64,000 nucleotides of DNA from Diplosphaera chodatii (taxonomy: Eukaryota > Chlorophyta > Trebouxiophyceae > Prasiolales > Stichococcaceae), in the NCBI GenBank assembly GCA_032358165.1, contig JAALGY010000028.1, positions 1,054,001 through 1,118,000 of the forward strand. The letters are read 5' to 3'. Position 1 is the first letter of the stretch. Each line of letters begins with the position of its first letter. The position numbers and the translations under genes were made by a program. Under the pieces are notes generated by a model. It saw nothing but the letters and a program-made list of their open reading frames with translations, was not told where the DNA came from and ran no database searches. Shown here piece after piece: positions 10,006-23,003 of this stretch.

Positions 10006-13000
10006 CTAGATGCGTGTGCCGTCCAGGATTGTAGCCCCTTGCAGCACAAGGATGATGCCATCCTGCGTAGACGTTGTCAACCACTCAGAGCACAGGCTGG
10101 CAGGGCGCCGAGAGTCTGTGAGAGTGTCCAGAGAAATTCACAGTTGTTATGAGAGCGCTTGCAGCCAGTTTGCACAAACCGGCTCACCTGGATGATAAAG
10201 CCCCCAGTGTCAGCACGGTCTGCCTCGGACACACCGGCGGCATTGCGAATGGTCACATCGGCACCAATGCTGACGTTGCTCTCAATGACCGCCCCCTTGA
10301 TCTGCGCGTTCCGGCCGATGCCTGCGCACAGCAATCGCAACATGTTATGACTGCAGATGAGAGTGTCTTGAGGACTAGAGAAGGGCGTCAGCAGGGCAGC
10401 AGCAACATAGTGTGTCGCTGTGAGCCGTCCGGCATACTTATGCAGCACAATATTGCAGAAGAGCATCTGGTCTGAATGACAAGTGTCGTCTGCTTCGATG
10501 CGGCTCACCGAGCACCGGTTCGCCAGCCTTCCTGGTCTCCTCCCGTGCCTTGTCGTTCTGGTAGAACCTGCATGCCCAGGAGCAATGGATCAGGCAAGGC
10601 AGACGAGGTAGGAACGGACATGTCGTTACGGGCTGATGGTATGGCAGGATGCCAATCAGAAAACAGGTCGAACCCGGACGCACGTGTTGCCCATTAGAAT
10701 CGAGTCCTCGACGGTGCAGCCTGCATTGTCACAACAGCGCAAACTGAGTCACATGTGGAAAGCAGGGTTGTGCGAAAGCACAGCGCTCGGGTGCCTTGCC
10801 GCTCACACCTGCATCGATGAAGGCGTTGGAGCCCAGCACCACGTTGCGCAGCTTCGAGTGCCGCAGCACGCAGCCCTCGCCGACCAGCGTATTGTCGAGC
10901 TCGCAATGGCTGACGATGGCTGGAGGGCAGAATGACCCTGCACGCAACGGCATTCGAATGTAAAGGTTGGAACGTGGCAGCTGTGGCATCTGGTGAAGGC
11001 ACATGGGTGCTGAACAACGCAAGTTCAACTTCGATTGTGCAAGAACAGAAGCGTACCGCGGGACACGATGCCCTTGTGGATCTCCTCCACAGACAGCGGG
11101 GCCTCGCGGCTGGCGAGCTGCAGGTTCACGTCGTAGAAGTTGCGCAGCGTGCTGACGTCCAGCCAGAAGCCTTCGTGGTGGTGTGACACCACCTGCGATT
11201 GCATTCATTCGCGCTCAGCTGCACAAGGCATCCCAGCACATGTAGCCACGATGTTCCCCTAAGTAACACATGCACAGCAGCCAGGCTTATCGCCAAAGCA
11301 GCGCACGAAGACGGCTGCGCAATGCTGTTGGGTGCGCATTTATCGCACCTTGGCGCCGTTGCGCAGGGCGTGCGGGATGACGTCATAGCCAAAGTGCTCG
11401 TCCTGGCGACCTGTGCCGCTGGGGTTCTTGTCCTGCAGCAGCTCCTCCAGCACCTCCCGCCGGAACAGGTAGATGCCCATCGACGCCTGCACCAATCCCG
11501 CAAGCTGTCAGCGGTGATCAGGGTTTGATCGCACATACATAGTTGCACGACGGCAGAGCAGTCTTTGGATCACGAGACGGTGTGGCGACTGAGCATGCAC
11601 TCCCAGGGAGGTTGTCGTGAGCGTGTAGGGGGTTTGAACCACAAAATAGCATAGCCACGGGAGCCACCTCGAAGGGCAGGGTATCAGAGGAGTGCTTGCT
11701 GCCTTTCATGAGCTCCCGCAGCGCCCCCTTGCCGGGCTTCTCCGTGAACTGCTCCACCACACCTGCAGCATGCCAAATGTCGAAAGCCTCACAGGGGCAC
11801 AGCCGTTCAACCGGATTGCCAGAGGCTTGCCAGTGCCACTGTCTGCAAGTGGATGATCATCAGCCACAAGAGGTGCTTGGCCCGGTGCTTCCTGCAATCA
11901 GCATGGCTTCGCAGCTCCGGATGGTGGCTTGCGACCAGTGGATCAGCCTCGTCAACCTAGGCGGCAGCCAGCATGCTGCTTCGGGCGGCCACCTGAGTCA
12001 GGGTTCACACGCATGACGCCGCGGCGGCCAGCGTCCCGCTCCTCAATCGAGTGCGTCACGATTGTGATGTCTGCCCCCGTCTGCCGGTGCGTGGCGACCA
12101 CGTGGCTGTAGTCCTGTGTGCGTCGCACATGACCAGTTGTTTCTATTTGGATCACCACGGTGCAATGGCTGTGCACCGTGCCAGTCCACTCGTGTGTGGA
12201 CCGCACGTGCACTCCCACGCAAACAAACTTCCACGGCCTTCAGGCGACAGCATGGCCCTGCGGCCGAGCGGCGCACCATGCTGTACAGCGCCTGGCCTGA
12301 CAGGATGAGCAGGTCATCCACCGGCTCGCCGTCAAACACCTCCGTGATGTTCTCGAGGTTGTTGCGCACAGCGTCCGCTGAGCCGCGGTACCTGGCGTGG
12401 CAAACAACGATCAAACCTCGACTTACACCAAAATGTGGTGCGTCTGGGAGTACTAAGCACTTTCTGGTCGACACCTCAGCCTAAGTGGTAAGTGGGTGCC
12501 CTGTGTCCCTCTGAGCTGTAGCCTGTGGATGCTACTCTGGACATGTGCACACCACTGCTTAACAGGGGCGCACCAATCTGTGGATCGTGGGGTCTGGTTC
12601 GCGGTCAGCACATCCACAAAGCCCCTTTGCCTTGCATTGCCAAACGCACCTGCAGACAGTTTACAAGTGGTTGAAAGTCAATCGGCCTGGAAGCGGCAAT
12701 CTGACTGCAGGAGTGTTGACAAAACTTCGTGATGCATACCTGGCGGGTAGCAGGTGTGGATGTGCGTATTGAGCGCATTTGAGTTGAACTGCGTCAGCAC
12801 GAACCTGCAGAGCGCCAGCTTCACGCTTCACAATTCAACAAGTCTCGGCAGACATGTATCGGTTTCATGAGTAACTGCGGAGCAACAGCGTCTGGCCACC
12901 AGTTGCATCAGCTCACATCTTGTTGACGCCAGAGCGGATGCAGTTGCTGATTGGAATGTCGATCAGCCGGAGGTTCGAGCCTGCACATTTGAACGGACAC

Positions 13001-13817
13001 ATGACCATTCAAACTGACAACGAGCGACACCGAAGCCAGAGAACGCCAATGGGGATGCACGCGCTGCGGGTGCTGCACGGATCCAGGCAGGCTGAACACA
13101 CCTATCTCCAGCGCAGGCATCGCGCGCGCGCGGGCCAGCGGGTTGTCGGACGAGCCGCCCGCCAGCACCAGTGCTGCCACAGACTGCGTGATCTCCTGCT
13201 GCGGCACCGGGATGCGGTCGCCGCTGGAGAACGCCCCGTTCTGTGCCCTGCGGTGAGGAGCGAGCGTGCTGCAGAGGAGCCTATCAGCATGAGCATGAGC
13301 AAAGCTCGTGAAGGGAAGTGGTGCGTGTGCCCCAGCAAATTCTCGCAGCCATTAACCATGTACCTGGGTGCGGCGCTCTGAGCCGGCGCCGCCGCCACAG
13401 CCCTCTGCAGGGGTGGCACCACATGTTTGGCAGGAAAATTACACCAGATGGAGCTGGGAACACAATGAAAGCCTGCTGCATATAGCAGCCTGATGGCACA
13501 GTGCATACATGGTTGCAACTGATCATGTGGCTTGATGGCCCTCCCCAGTCAAGCGATGCACGCCTAAACACTGAAAAGCGAATATGGGACGAGACACATG
13601 CCTATTTCTGCATCGAGTATACTGGCGCCTGCAATCCTCTTGCAAGCTTGGGGCTCACCGGGGTTGCGACTGTGGACAGCCCCTTTCGGCGTGTGCCGCC
13701 GGTTGATCGCAGCTGTGCTGGAAGCTGACGGCCGCAACGCAGCGCATCAGGGGCTGCCATCTGCTCTGCTGCGCTGTGGCAGCCGAGCGCGCCAGCCCGA
13801 GGAAGCAAGAGCGCCAT
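10006..13817 (-). CDS. ADP-glucose pyrophosphorylase large-subunit-like protein, catalytic motifs degenerate
   Basis: AGPase makes ADP-glucose for plastid starch as a heterotetramer of catalytic small and mostly regulatory large subunits. The start at complement 13817 gives an Ala/Arg/Ser-rich, transit-peptide-like N-terminus (MALLLPRAGALGCHSAAEQM). The fold is clear: RLIDIPISNCIRSGVNK, FVLTQFNSNALNTHIH, RGSADAVRNNLENITE, DYSHVVATHRQTGADITIV, VEQFTEKPGKGALREL, then C-terminal beta-helix repeats (VSIGADVTIRNAAGVSEADR; LQGATILDGTRI; stop at 10006-10008). The GVxEADR and ILVLQGATILDG features favour the large subunit. Two core motifs are altered. The usual GGGxGTRLxPLT loop reads LAGGSSDNPLARARAMPALE, and the catalytic Asp of GDHLYRM is Gln in GQALYSM. 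Catalysis is therefore unlikely. It is tandem with RIC1. Confidence 0.85.
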
Positions 13818-14118
13818 CTGACGGTCTGCCCCGCAGATTGCTCTCCTTGCCAGCGATGATCGAGCTGCAACTTTGACGTTTATTGATATGAACTGCAAGA
13901 TGGCACTAAGTATTCTGTAGGGAAGCTCTGCAGCGTGCTTGGCACCAAACTTGGTGATTCCCTCGCTGGTCGTGTCGAAATAAGCATGCGACCTGCCGAG
14001 AAGCAGCCATAAGTACCGAACCCACGGTCAATGTACACTGCCAGTCATGCGCCTAAATTTATGCCTGTCCTGCTGAGAGCATGTAGCCTGATGGCGAGAT
14101 GCCGTCGTCCTTGTTGAA
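13818..14118. other. intergenic region between RIC1 3' end and the AGPase-like gene
   Basis: About 300 bp between two minus-strand genes. It should hold the AGPase-like promoter and the RIC1 3' UTR. No motif was recognised. Confidence 0.4.
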
Positions 14119-17100
14119 TCAAGGTCTGGCAGTGATACCCACAGCGCCGCTCAGCTTTGGCGCCTGCGAGCCCAGCCCAGCTGCCGCCAGAGTCTGCCAA
14201 TAGTCTGGCCGCTCAGTCTCAGTCGCCACATGCCCAACCAGCTCCTTCCAGATGCCGACGTCTCGTTGCCGGCAGGCTGCAGCACAGCGACACGTCCCTG
14301 TCTCTTGTCTCACATGTAGCGACAATTGGACGATATATGAAGACTTGTCTGCCTCCAACCCAGGCAGCCCTTGTTGAAGCAGCTGACTGTCGGCTGTCGC
14401 AGGCACACACCTGCGAGTGTGGCACTCTCGCCCAGCAGCAGTGACAGGACTGCTGTCCAAGGCTCAAGGCTGCCAGCTGCACACGCGTCCAGCAGCTGCA
14501 GCGCCTCTGCATGCGCTTCGCCGTCATCGAGGGCCGGAAACTCGTCCATGGCCATGCCCATGGCTGCGCACAGGAGACACGAGAACATCAGTTCTACCAC
14601 TCAGTTGCATCACAACACTTGTGCAATGGTGATTAGTCTCCGCAATCCAGCAACATGAAAGCACGGTGACTCCCAGCCTACCATACGGCACGCTGACAGG
14701 CGGTGGCTGCGGCTTATCGTCCGGCAGCCGCGTCGCCAGCAGGTCTGGCAACTCCGCCCCAAGCGCTGACAACGCAGCGCCAAGACGCACCGTCTGTCCA
14801 AAGCAGCCGGTCGATACAGCTCTGGGTTGCTTGATGGGATGTAGTTCCAGGGTTGCTTGAGAAGATACAGGATTGAGAATGGCAAGCAATTGGGCAGGAC
14901 GAGGGACTGTTCTTCGGAGTGGCGTCTGCAAAGCACTCACTGCGCGAAGGCCGCCCACGTTCAGCAACCGCCGCGCCGCCTCAGCAACCAGCTGCCATGC
15001 CGCAAAGGCCGTCTGCAAGTCTGGCTGCACAACAGCGGCTGTCTTACCGGGTGTGCCTGTGCAGGGAGCATATTCTCCAATGCTGGCACGTTCATTATTG
15101 CACGGATTGCACGGATTGTGCAGGGACACAGATGTGAGCATCCAAGCAAACGACAGATGCCAACCGCAAAGGGCTGCTGCCGGCGTGTGCACCTGTGTTG
15201 ATCACAAGACCCGAGGACGAGGCGGGAGGCGTTGCAGGCGCCTGCTGCCCGCCGCCAAACAGCGTCGCCAGCCACTGGGGTGTCAATCGCACACAGTCAG
15301 GACGCCCAGTGCAGGCCCCCGTTCAGATGCATTCGAAGTCTACAGCCTGACACCCAAAGCAGGGCCTGGCGAGCTGTGCTGGCTCACCCCTGTGCCCTTG
15401 GGCTGCCGATCCTGCTTCTGGGGCGTGCTGGGCTGCAGCGTGACTGCCTCGAGCTGCGCTTCGGCCGAATCGGCCGCGGCAGCTGTTGCGCTGGGCCGCC
15501 GGACGGCAGCCAGGAAGGCTTCGGCGGCCCCGGGCGGCACCACGAAGCGCAGCAGCTCCGTGGCCAGCTCGAACTGCCGGTCGTCCATCGCTGCCTGCAG
15601 GCCAAAAGCACCAGCCGAGCGTCAGCGAAGCAGCGGCCAGGGGTGGCCGAAGAACTTGCAAAGGAACCAGCATCGCTGTGTCGGAGTGTGCAGCATGCGA
15701 CAGCGGTGTGTGGCGCCCAGGTCGATGCGGGACTGCACCTGGATGTTGCGCAGCGCGAGCGCCTGGGCCTTGGCGGCGCCCTGCAGCCGGTCCACGATGA
15801 GGAGGCAGCAGGCGGCGCTGACGGGCTGCCCCGCCGCCAGCAGCCCCTCCGCCAGCGCATCCGGTGGGCCCACCGCATCGAACAGCGCCGGCCACAGCGC
15901 GGCGTCCATCTTGCGCGCCACGCTGACTGCCACATCCGCAAACTGCAGTGCACGTGGCATACCGTCTCGGTGAGATTGACTTGCTTGGTGCAGTGCGTGT
16001 GACAAAAGGTGTCAAAGCGTGGCATACAGGGCTACAGCACAATGAAGCGTGCAGCTCGCTGAGCGTCGCGGTGCGGCGAGTCGGGTGCATCTGAGCGCTC
16101 TTGCCTGGCTGAAGTTTCTGATGAGCTGCGCCGCCGCCACCAGCAGGGGGCCGGCCAGGGGCGGCTGCTGCGGCGCAGCCTTCTCAGCGGGTGGCTGTGG
16201 CGGGCTGCGCAGCTGTGGCAGCCCAGCCGGCCGTGGCGGTGTGCTGAGCGCCGCCCACTCGCCGCCGTTGCTGCGTCGTGCCGACTTCTGCCTGCAGGGC
16301 AGCATTGGATGGATGTGACACGGTCCCACAGCGCAGTCTTGCTGGGTTGGGTGGCCAGAGGTGCACTGCATATCGGCCTCCGTGCCATGTACACCTGTTG
16401 GACTGGGGCTGCTGGGCTGGGCCCGGGGCTGGCCCATCTGCGTTCGCCTCCAGTGCTGTAAAAAGCAGCCACTCCAACGACCGACTGAAGTGCGGCGCAC
16501 TGCAAGCAACGATGCAGCGATGTCATACGCAAAGCAGCTGTGCACAACACGACTGAGAGCAGGCGACCGATGTGGTGTGCATGGGGCAAATCTGCCTGTT
16601 GCAGGCGGTGGTAGTCTGCTATAAGGGACTACCTGCTGTGGTGGGCTGCTAGCGCGGTCGCGGCATCGACTTTGCCCTTCTGCAGCAGCCGCCGCAGCAA
16701 GCATGGCAGCACCGGCTGGCTTTCTGGTATTGCATGGAAGCACGGGTATGCGCCGTGGCCAGGCGCGCTGCCGGTTGTGGCAGCGCCCGCCCCGGGACTT
16801 CGCAATATGCGCTGCGTCACACCTGCAACACATGCACACCACGGGCACTTCGACGCAAGTCGTCCACTCCAAGCCCTCCAAGCACGTGGTCATGCATGCA
16901 GCAAGCATTAAGGGCTGTTGACGAGGGTTTCAGGGCACACTGGGAGCAGGGCATTTCACCAGCACAGTTTCATCTTTGCAGCGGCCCCAGACAAGACTAT
17001 GCGGCATCAGCCCACGGGCCGCACCCAGGATGGCGACGTCGGACAGGGAGATGCCGATGGGGTACACTTCCCGGTCGAACTCGAGCTCTGGGTCGGTGGA

Positions 17101-20100
17101 GGCGCCGAAGCCCATGGCGTCGCGGGTGCCGGGGGACAGCGGCTCCGCCAGCGAGGATGGGAACCACAGCTGCATGCCCCGCCAGCCGTACGTCCACCAC
17201 GGCATCTCCACGTCGCCGTACCCTGCTGCACATGACGAACACGATTCCTGACACAACACTTTGTGACCATGCTGCAGCCTGCTTTCCTGTGTGGTGGTCC
17301 TGGTCCTGGCGGGTTGCCACGCCTGCCACATGATGATGCTGCCTGTGGCGATTGCTGCACACCCCCGACAGGCCGGATGGTGCAACGGGTGGAGAGTCTA
17401 CCTTGCATGCTCGAGGCTGACAGGTCAACGGCATCTGCAAGGCCGGCCTTCAGGTCGACTGACAGCAGCCTGTCACTGGGGCTGCGCCGCACGCCGCTGC
17501 CATTGGCTGCCAAGCTGTCCGGTAGGGACATACTGCTGCTGCGGCTGAGGGCATCGCTGCCAGAAACCCCCAGCTGCAGCAGTTCAGAGGGAGATTGACC
17601 CCAGACAGATGTTGCCTCAGAGGTGCTTGATGCTCGCAATTCACCAAGTTCAGAGAAGCATATGCATGCAGCACCACACATAACATGAAGTCAAGGAGGG
17701 GGTCACCACTGATGTGCCGTCAGCTTCCGACGCAGCATCGTCCTCTGCCTGGAGCTGGGCTGCCGAGCCAGTGTCTGAGAGCCAAAAGCTCTCCACATCG
17801 TCAGCAATGGTGATCTCCGACCCTGCAGCAACGCACAAATTGACGAGGCGGTGTCAGTAGTGACGAAGCCGTAGGCAACACATCACTGGCTGGAGTGTAC
17901 GGGCGCCTAGATGCTGCGAGCGTCTGCCCAGGCAACTCAAAGCACGGCACGTGTACAAAGGCCTTGATGCACACCCTGGTCTAGGTCCAGTACAGTCATG
18001 ACGCCACTGGCGCGCAGCAGCACGCAATGCCGCGGGTCAGCCTGCTGTCTGCTCCTGCCATAGTCGACGCCAGGCGCCACAACCAACTGCGGCCGTACTA
18101 TTGCGATGTCCTGCAGCAGGGATCATAATCCTTTGTGATCGATGACGTATATGCTTGTACACAGTGTGCAAGATCTGCTGTACGACCATGATTTCGGAAG
18201 CGTCAGGCTTTTCAAGTGGTACAATAGCTGCCGCAGTGGAAAATTCAGACAAACGATCAGCATTTCAGCGGCGCAGCACACCGTCAGCGGGGACCCGACG
18301 CTCATGATGGACAGCTCGCGCATGACCGTCAGCTGAGCGACAGCAGACTGCTTGGGTCCTGCAGCTGGCTTCAGCTCCACACGCAACAGCCGGATGTCCA
18401 GCGGAGGCAGGATGACCACGATGTGGTAGTCCAGGCTGTCCATCGCAAGGGGCACCTGGTGTCCAGATCGTAGTTGTTAACCTGCTGAAGGAGGCCATTC
18501 TGGGGTGGCCCTTTGATGGCAGCATGCATGCTGCCCACCGCTGTTAGGGGCTACCATCATCCTGCAGAACCTCCGCACGCAAGACAGCGATGCTCTGGGC
18601 ATGTGCAGGTACGAGGAAACCCTGCAGTGAGCTCTAACGCGCGACCTTGTCAACAGTCCTGCCCTGCGCAAAGGGTCCAAATCTATGCCGCCACATTGCG
18701 TTCGGTTGCTCAGGTTCGCACCGAATGCAGAGGGTAACGGGCAAGGCAGGACGCCTCGTCCACATGCGAGCGCGGGTACAAGCGCAGCTGCGAGCCCGGC
18801 TGCAGCGCCGGCTTGGCACCGCCGGGCGCCGCCAGCTGCGCGCACGCCACCACGATGCGCGGCAGCCACAGGAGGCCCTACAACACCCACGCAAGGCTAC
18901 TGGATGCACAGCGCCGGTGATGTGCCAACCAGGAGTCAGGCTTGCGTCTCCTCGAACTGATGCGCCAGGGGCTCAGGTGCATCACACCACGGCCATCGCA
19001 GATCGAACAAATGGGGCCACCTGCACGGCCAGGTTGCGCTCCTGGCTGATGTCGCCGAACAGCCGCCAGCGGCCGGAGCGCCGGGCGAACAGCGCCATCC
19101 CCCGGCGGCCGGCCACCGCCAGGTCGCCGCCATCAGCGCTGAGCGCCGCATGCCGCAGCGGCCAGTTGGCTGCCAGGTATGCTGCAGGCGGCCGTAGGTG
19201 GTGCACCTGCAGCCACGACGTGGCATTTGAACCATATTACGGCAGGGATTGCAGTGGCAGACTTGCAGGCTGCCATGTGACAATGTATGTTGCAAGCGGT
19301 GGGTTGTTATGCTCACATCAAGGTCGCTCAAGTTGGAGCCGCCAGTCCCCTCGCCAAAGGCACTGCCGACACCGCTGCCATCTGGCTGCTCGCTCATGAG
19401 CAGCACCCTGTCTGCTGCCTGCATCCCACACTACGCCTGACGTGAGTTCTGGCGCATGCGAGTATGCAGATGCCCGAAATAGTGACGCCAAGCCAATAGT
19501 TCAAGGTGCTGACAAGAGCTCCACATCTGCTCACCAGCAGCAGGTGCGCCTCCCTGATGCTGCCCTGCTCTGCGGCCGCCGCGCCGCCGGCGCTGAAGTG
19601 CTGGACGCGGTGGGCGCCAGGCAGGCTGTGCGCAAAGGAGAGCTCCAGCAACTTCGGCGCCCCCGCTGTGTGCGCCTCTGCCATCAGCAGCGCAAAGCCG
19701 CCTGCGCCCCACGCCAGAGAGGCGATGCCGCTCTGCAGCAGGCACAGGGATGCTGTGAAGGTTTGGCATGCTGTCCCTAGGTCCCAAGCTTTCATGCTTG
19801 CCTCACAAGACAACGCAGACGCTACCACCAGGATGTTGGTCTGCAGCAGGGCACAACAGCGGCAGCTGGGCACACCTCCAGCGGCTGCGCCTGCACGCCG
19901 TTCTCGGCTGTGAAGGGGGACAGCATCGATGCTGCGGTGCGTGGTGTCATTGCAGCAGCCTTTGCCGCCTGCCGCAGCGAGCACATGAGCCGGCACCCCG
20001 AGGGTGACCACACTGCAATGCCCCGCCACTCCCAGCCCACCTGAGTGTGCAGCGGGGACTGCTCAGCCATCGCATCCGGGCCATTGGCAGCAAGGCATTT

Positions 20101-22287
20101 GAAACATGCGCATGGTCAGCGCAGCAGGGTACACTGCAAGGCGAGCCAGTGCCCACTGCGAGTGCGCGGTTGTCTGACGACCACTGCAGCGCTGCGACGC
20201 CGCCCAGCACCTCTGGAGTATAGCCCCAGTCGTACCTGCAGAATGTGCCGCCACCACCATTTGTGCAACCGTGTTCTGCACAGCTGCCCTGCTGAGCAGG
20301 ACACCGACGCCATGGATGCTTGAAGTACATGCCAAAGGATTGCACATTGATGGAGCGTACATCGAGAGGATGCGCAGCGGCTCGGTGTAAGCTGGGTCAT
20401 GGGAGCGCCGCCCCGCACGGCCGTACAGCTTGTGCAGCGCCACATCGCCAGACACCAGGCCGACCGCTACCAGCTGCACTGTGACGCCTGCAGGAGCATT
20501 ATGCCAATGATGCCAAAGAGCAAGCCAAGGGCCCGAACCAACCAGGCAGGCGCACATGGTGCCCTCATGCAAGCCGGGTCGTGCAGGGCACATGAGTGCA
20601 CCTATGCGGGCGCTGATCGCGCCAGAGCCAGCACGACACACGAAGTGGCTGAGCTGGATGGGCTCTGAGGACGACAGACCGCTGCTGCCGGCGCGGCACA
20701 CAGCACACCTCCCATCCGCCAGCACCACGGCCTGCCAGTCAAGGTGATCAATGCAGCATGCCGATCAGCCCGCCGGTGCAAACATCTGGGTGTTGTCAGA
20801 ATGAATGCACTACATGCACAGAGCTTGTCAGCATGGTCTGGGCAGGCATGACTCACCAGCAGCCGCAGCACAGAGGCATAATCCAGCGCCACGATGCTGG
20901 AGTCTGCTGTGCCGCCTGCGGGCGTTATGGGGGCCTCCACTGACGGCACGGACTGCATCAACACTGACGAGGCGCTATACAACCCTGCTGATGCATTGGT
21001 GTACAGCCCGCCAGGCAACGAGGTGGGCTGCGGCCATGCTGGAGTCGCTGGCACTGTGGCAAGACTGCTGCCTGCAGCACAACACACTGCATGGATGCAC
21101 TGCTGATGTTGAACGTGGCTGCATGTGGCACACTTTGCGATGCGTCGTCAGCGGGTGTGTGACATCTGACACCGATGTGCAGCCCCGGCGCACGGCGCTG
21201 ACAGGTAGCACAGGAACGCACTGCTGCTGCTGCGCAGCTCGCCGGACCGGCTGCTGAGAAAGGGCCGCTGCCGCTGCGAGTCCTCAGCAAGCTTGAACGG
21301 AGCCACGCTGCCTTTGAACTGCGATACGCCAAACATGACGATAGTTGGCAGGCACCGCCAGCAGCTTGCCCACAAACAGCTCCCCTGGACTGAAATGGAC
21401 CAGTGTTGCTGAGCCCTCATGCGGCACTCACGATGACTGCACCACAGCTCAGGGCGATGCCAGCATGTCACCTGCGCGTGCCAGGAGTATGTGCGCAGGG
21501 TGCCGTCTGCCATGCCGAGCAGCACCGCCCGGCTGTCGCCAGTGACGTCCGCACAGGGGGCACTGCCCTCAATGACGACGCTGCGCTCTAGGAACACGTC
21601 CAGCCGCTTGACTGGCAGCATGCCGCCTGCGCCGGACCCCGCTGCTGCCGCCGGCACAGCGTCCGCTTTGGAGGCGCGCACGCCGTAGTAGTGCAGCACA
21701 TTGCTGTGCGTCTGCAAGGTTGCACACTTTCGCATTGGTGACCATGTTGCCAGCGACTTGCCACCTGCTTGACTTCATATGCAGCATCCCTGGCGCACGG
21801 TGGACAGTAAAAGCGAAATTTCATTTTCAGAAGCCTACAATCACGGCCAGCAGACGGCGTGAGGAGCTCCAGAAGGCACGCTTGTTCGCGCCCTCAGTCC
21901 GCACGGCATCCTGGGAGCGCCATGTGGCACCCAGGCGAATGCGGTGCATGCCCCCTGACCATACCTGCAGAGACGTGGCGGTGCGATGTGGCTGAGCAAG
22001 GACTGAGTTTGCAAGCAGTTCTGAAGTATCGACAGCACATGCTGCGCGTGCATGAACAAAGCAGTGACAGCCGGCGTTGGGGTCACCTGCACGCTGCTGC
22101 CGGTTATGACAACGTTGAAGCCATCGTCCGTGAGGATCTGCACAATCGAGCGGGCTGCAGTGGCGCCCAATCCGTCGGCAGCATTGGAGGCAGCCCTGCC
22201 CCGGGTGTCACTGCTGCTGTCTGGGGCATGTTGCGGCGTGCTGCCGCTCACGTCAAATGCTCGAGGCCAGCCGTACGCAAAGTACAT
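14119..22287 (-). CDS. RIC1: RIC1 homologue, RAB6A-GEF complex partner 1
   Basis: RIC1 pairs with RGP1 to activate Rab6 at the Golgi. The start at complement 22287 gives MYFAYGWPRAFDV, matching the MYFLSGWPKRL start of the human protein. Exon 1 (22087-22287, 67 codons) ends at a GTGACC donor. The next exon carries MHRIRLGATWRSQDAV and SSSRRLLAVI. WD40-like segments follow across 17000-21900. The RIC1 helical domain is near 15340-15950: CARK-type helix VAVSVARKMDAALWPALFDA, GPPDALAEGLLAAGQPVSAA, then DDRQFELATELLRFVVPPG. The last exon ends SGAVGITARP with TGA at 14119-14121. At about 8.2 kb with many introns it is the largest gene here. Several low-complexity Ala/Ser segments make the exact exon set uncertain. 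Long opposite-strand ORFs over it (for example 14873-15973) are GC-rich shadows. Confidence 0.85.
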
Positions 22288-23003
22288 GGCAGCTTGCCCT
22301 GACAAGGGACTGGTCGGCTTCACAACAGGGGCGCCATGCCGCTATGGGCAGCTCGCTGCATGACCCTGCCATCACCACAGCGGCAGGAGTGGCGATCCCG
22401 CGACATGACTCGCAGGATCACCGTGCTCAACTCCAGAACTGTCCACCCAGATGAAACAGTCGCTTGACGGCCTGAGGTTCAGGCTGGACTTCCGGAACCA
22501 AGATCGTATTGAAATTGGTGATCGTTGTCCAGGGGTGGTCCGGTCGGGTTCAGCTGGTAGGAACCTCTCAACGCTACAAGATTGCTGGAGGTTGCTGCCA
22601 ACGCACAGGGGCACAGCATGTCAGCGATCGGGCAAGCACTGCCCTGGATCTGTGGAAGCTCGAAGCACAAGCGCTAGGCACGTGATGCAGCGATTTCACA
22701 GCGCGGGGCTTGCAAGGTGCCATACACCCACCGCGTGCTGCGACCTTTACGCAGGTCTCATCTTCCGTTGATTCCATCAAGCTGTGCGCAGCAGCATTGC
22801 AGACTGCGGGATCAACATTTGCTTGCTCACGACACCCGAGAGGGCGTTTGGCGAACGGGGCTTGTACATAGAGTTCGCCTTCGCAAACTGAGCCTAGCAT
22901 CGTACCAATTGAGACGTCAGTCCAAGCGTAGTGTCGGGAGGCACACACCAAAATGTGACGGTCCAAGGTAGACACCTCCAGCCTGGCCCATCACGCAACT
23001 GGC
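22288..23003. other. divergent intergenic region, RIC1 and EamA transporter
   Basis: Spacer of about 715 bp between the two start codons. Short ORFs on both strands show no family similarity. It probably holds promoters and 5' UTRs. I see nothing else. Confidence 0.35.

Noticed and set aside
14873..15973. Plus-strand ORF of 366 codons
   Set aside because: It lies antisense to the RIC1 helical-domain exons, is rich in Arg/Ser/Ala as expected from a GC-rich shadow frame, and has no family motif.
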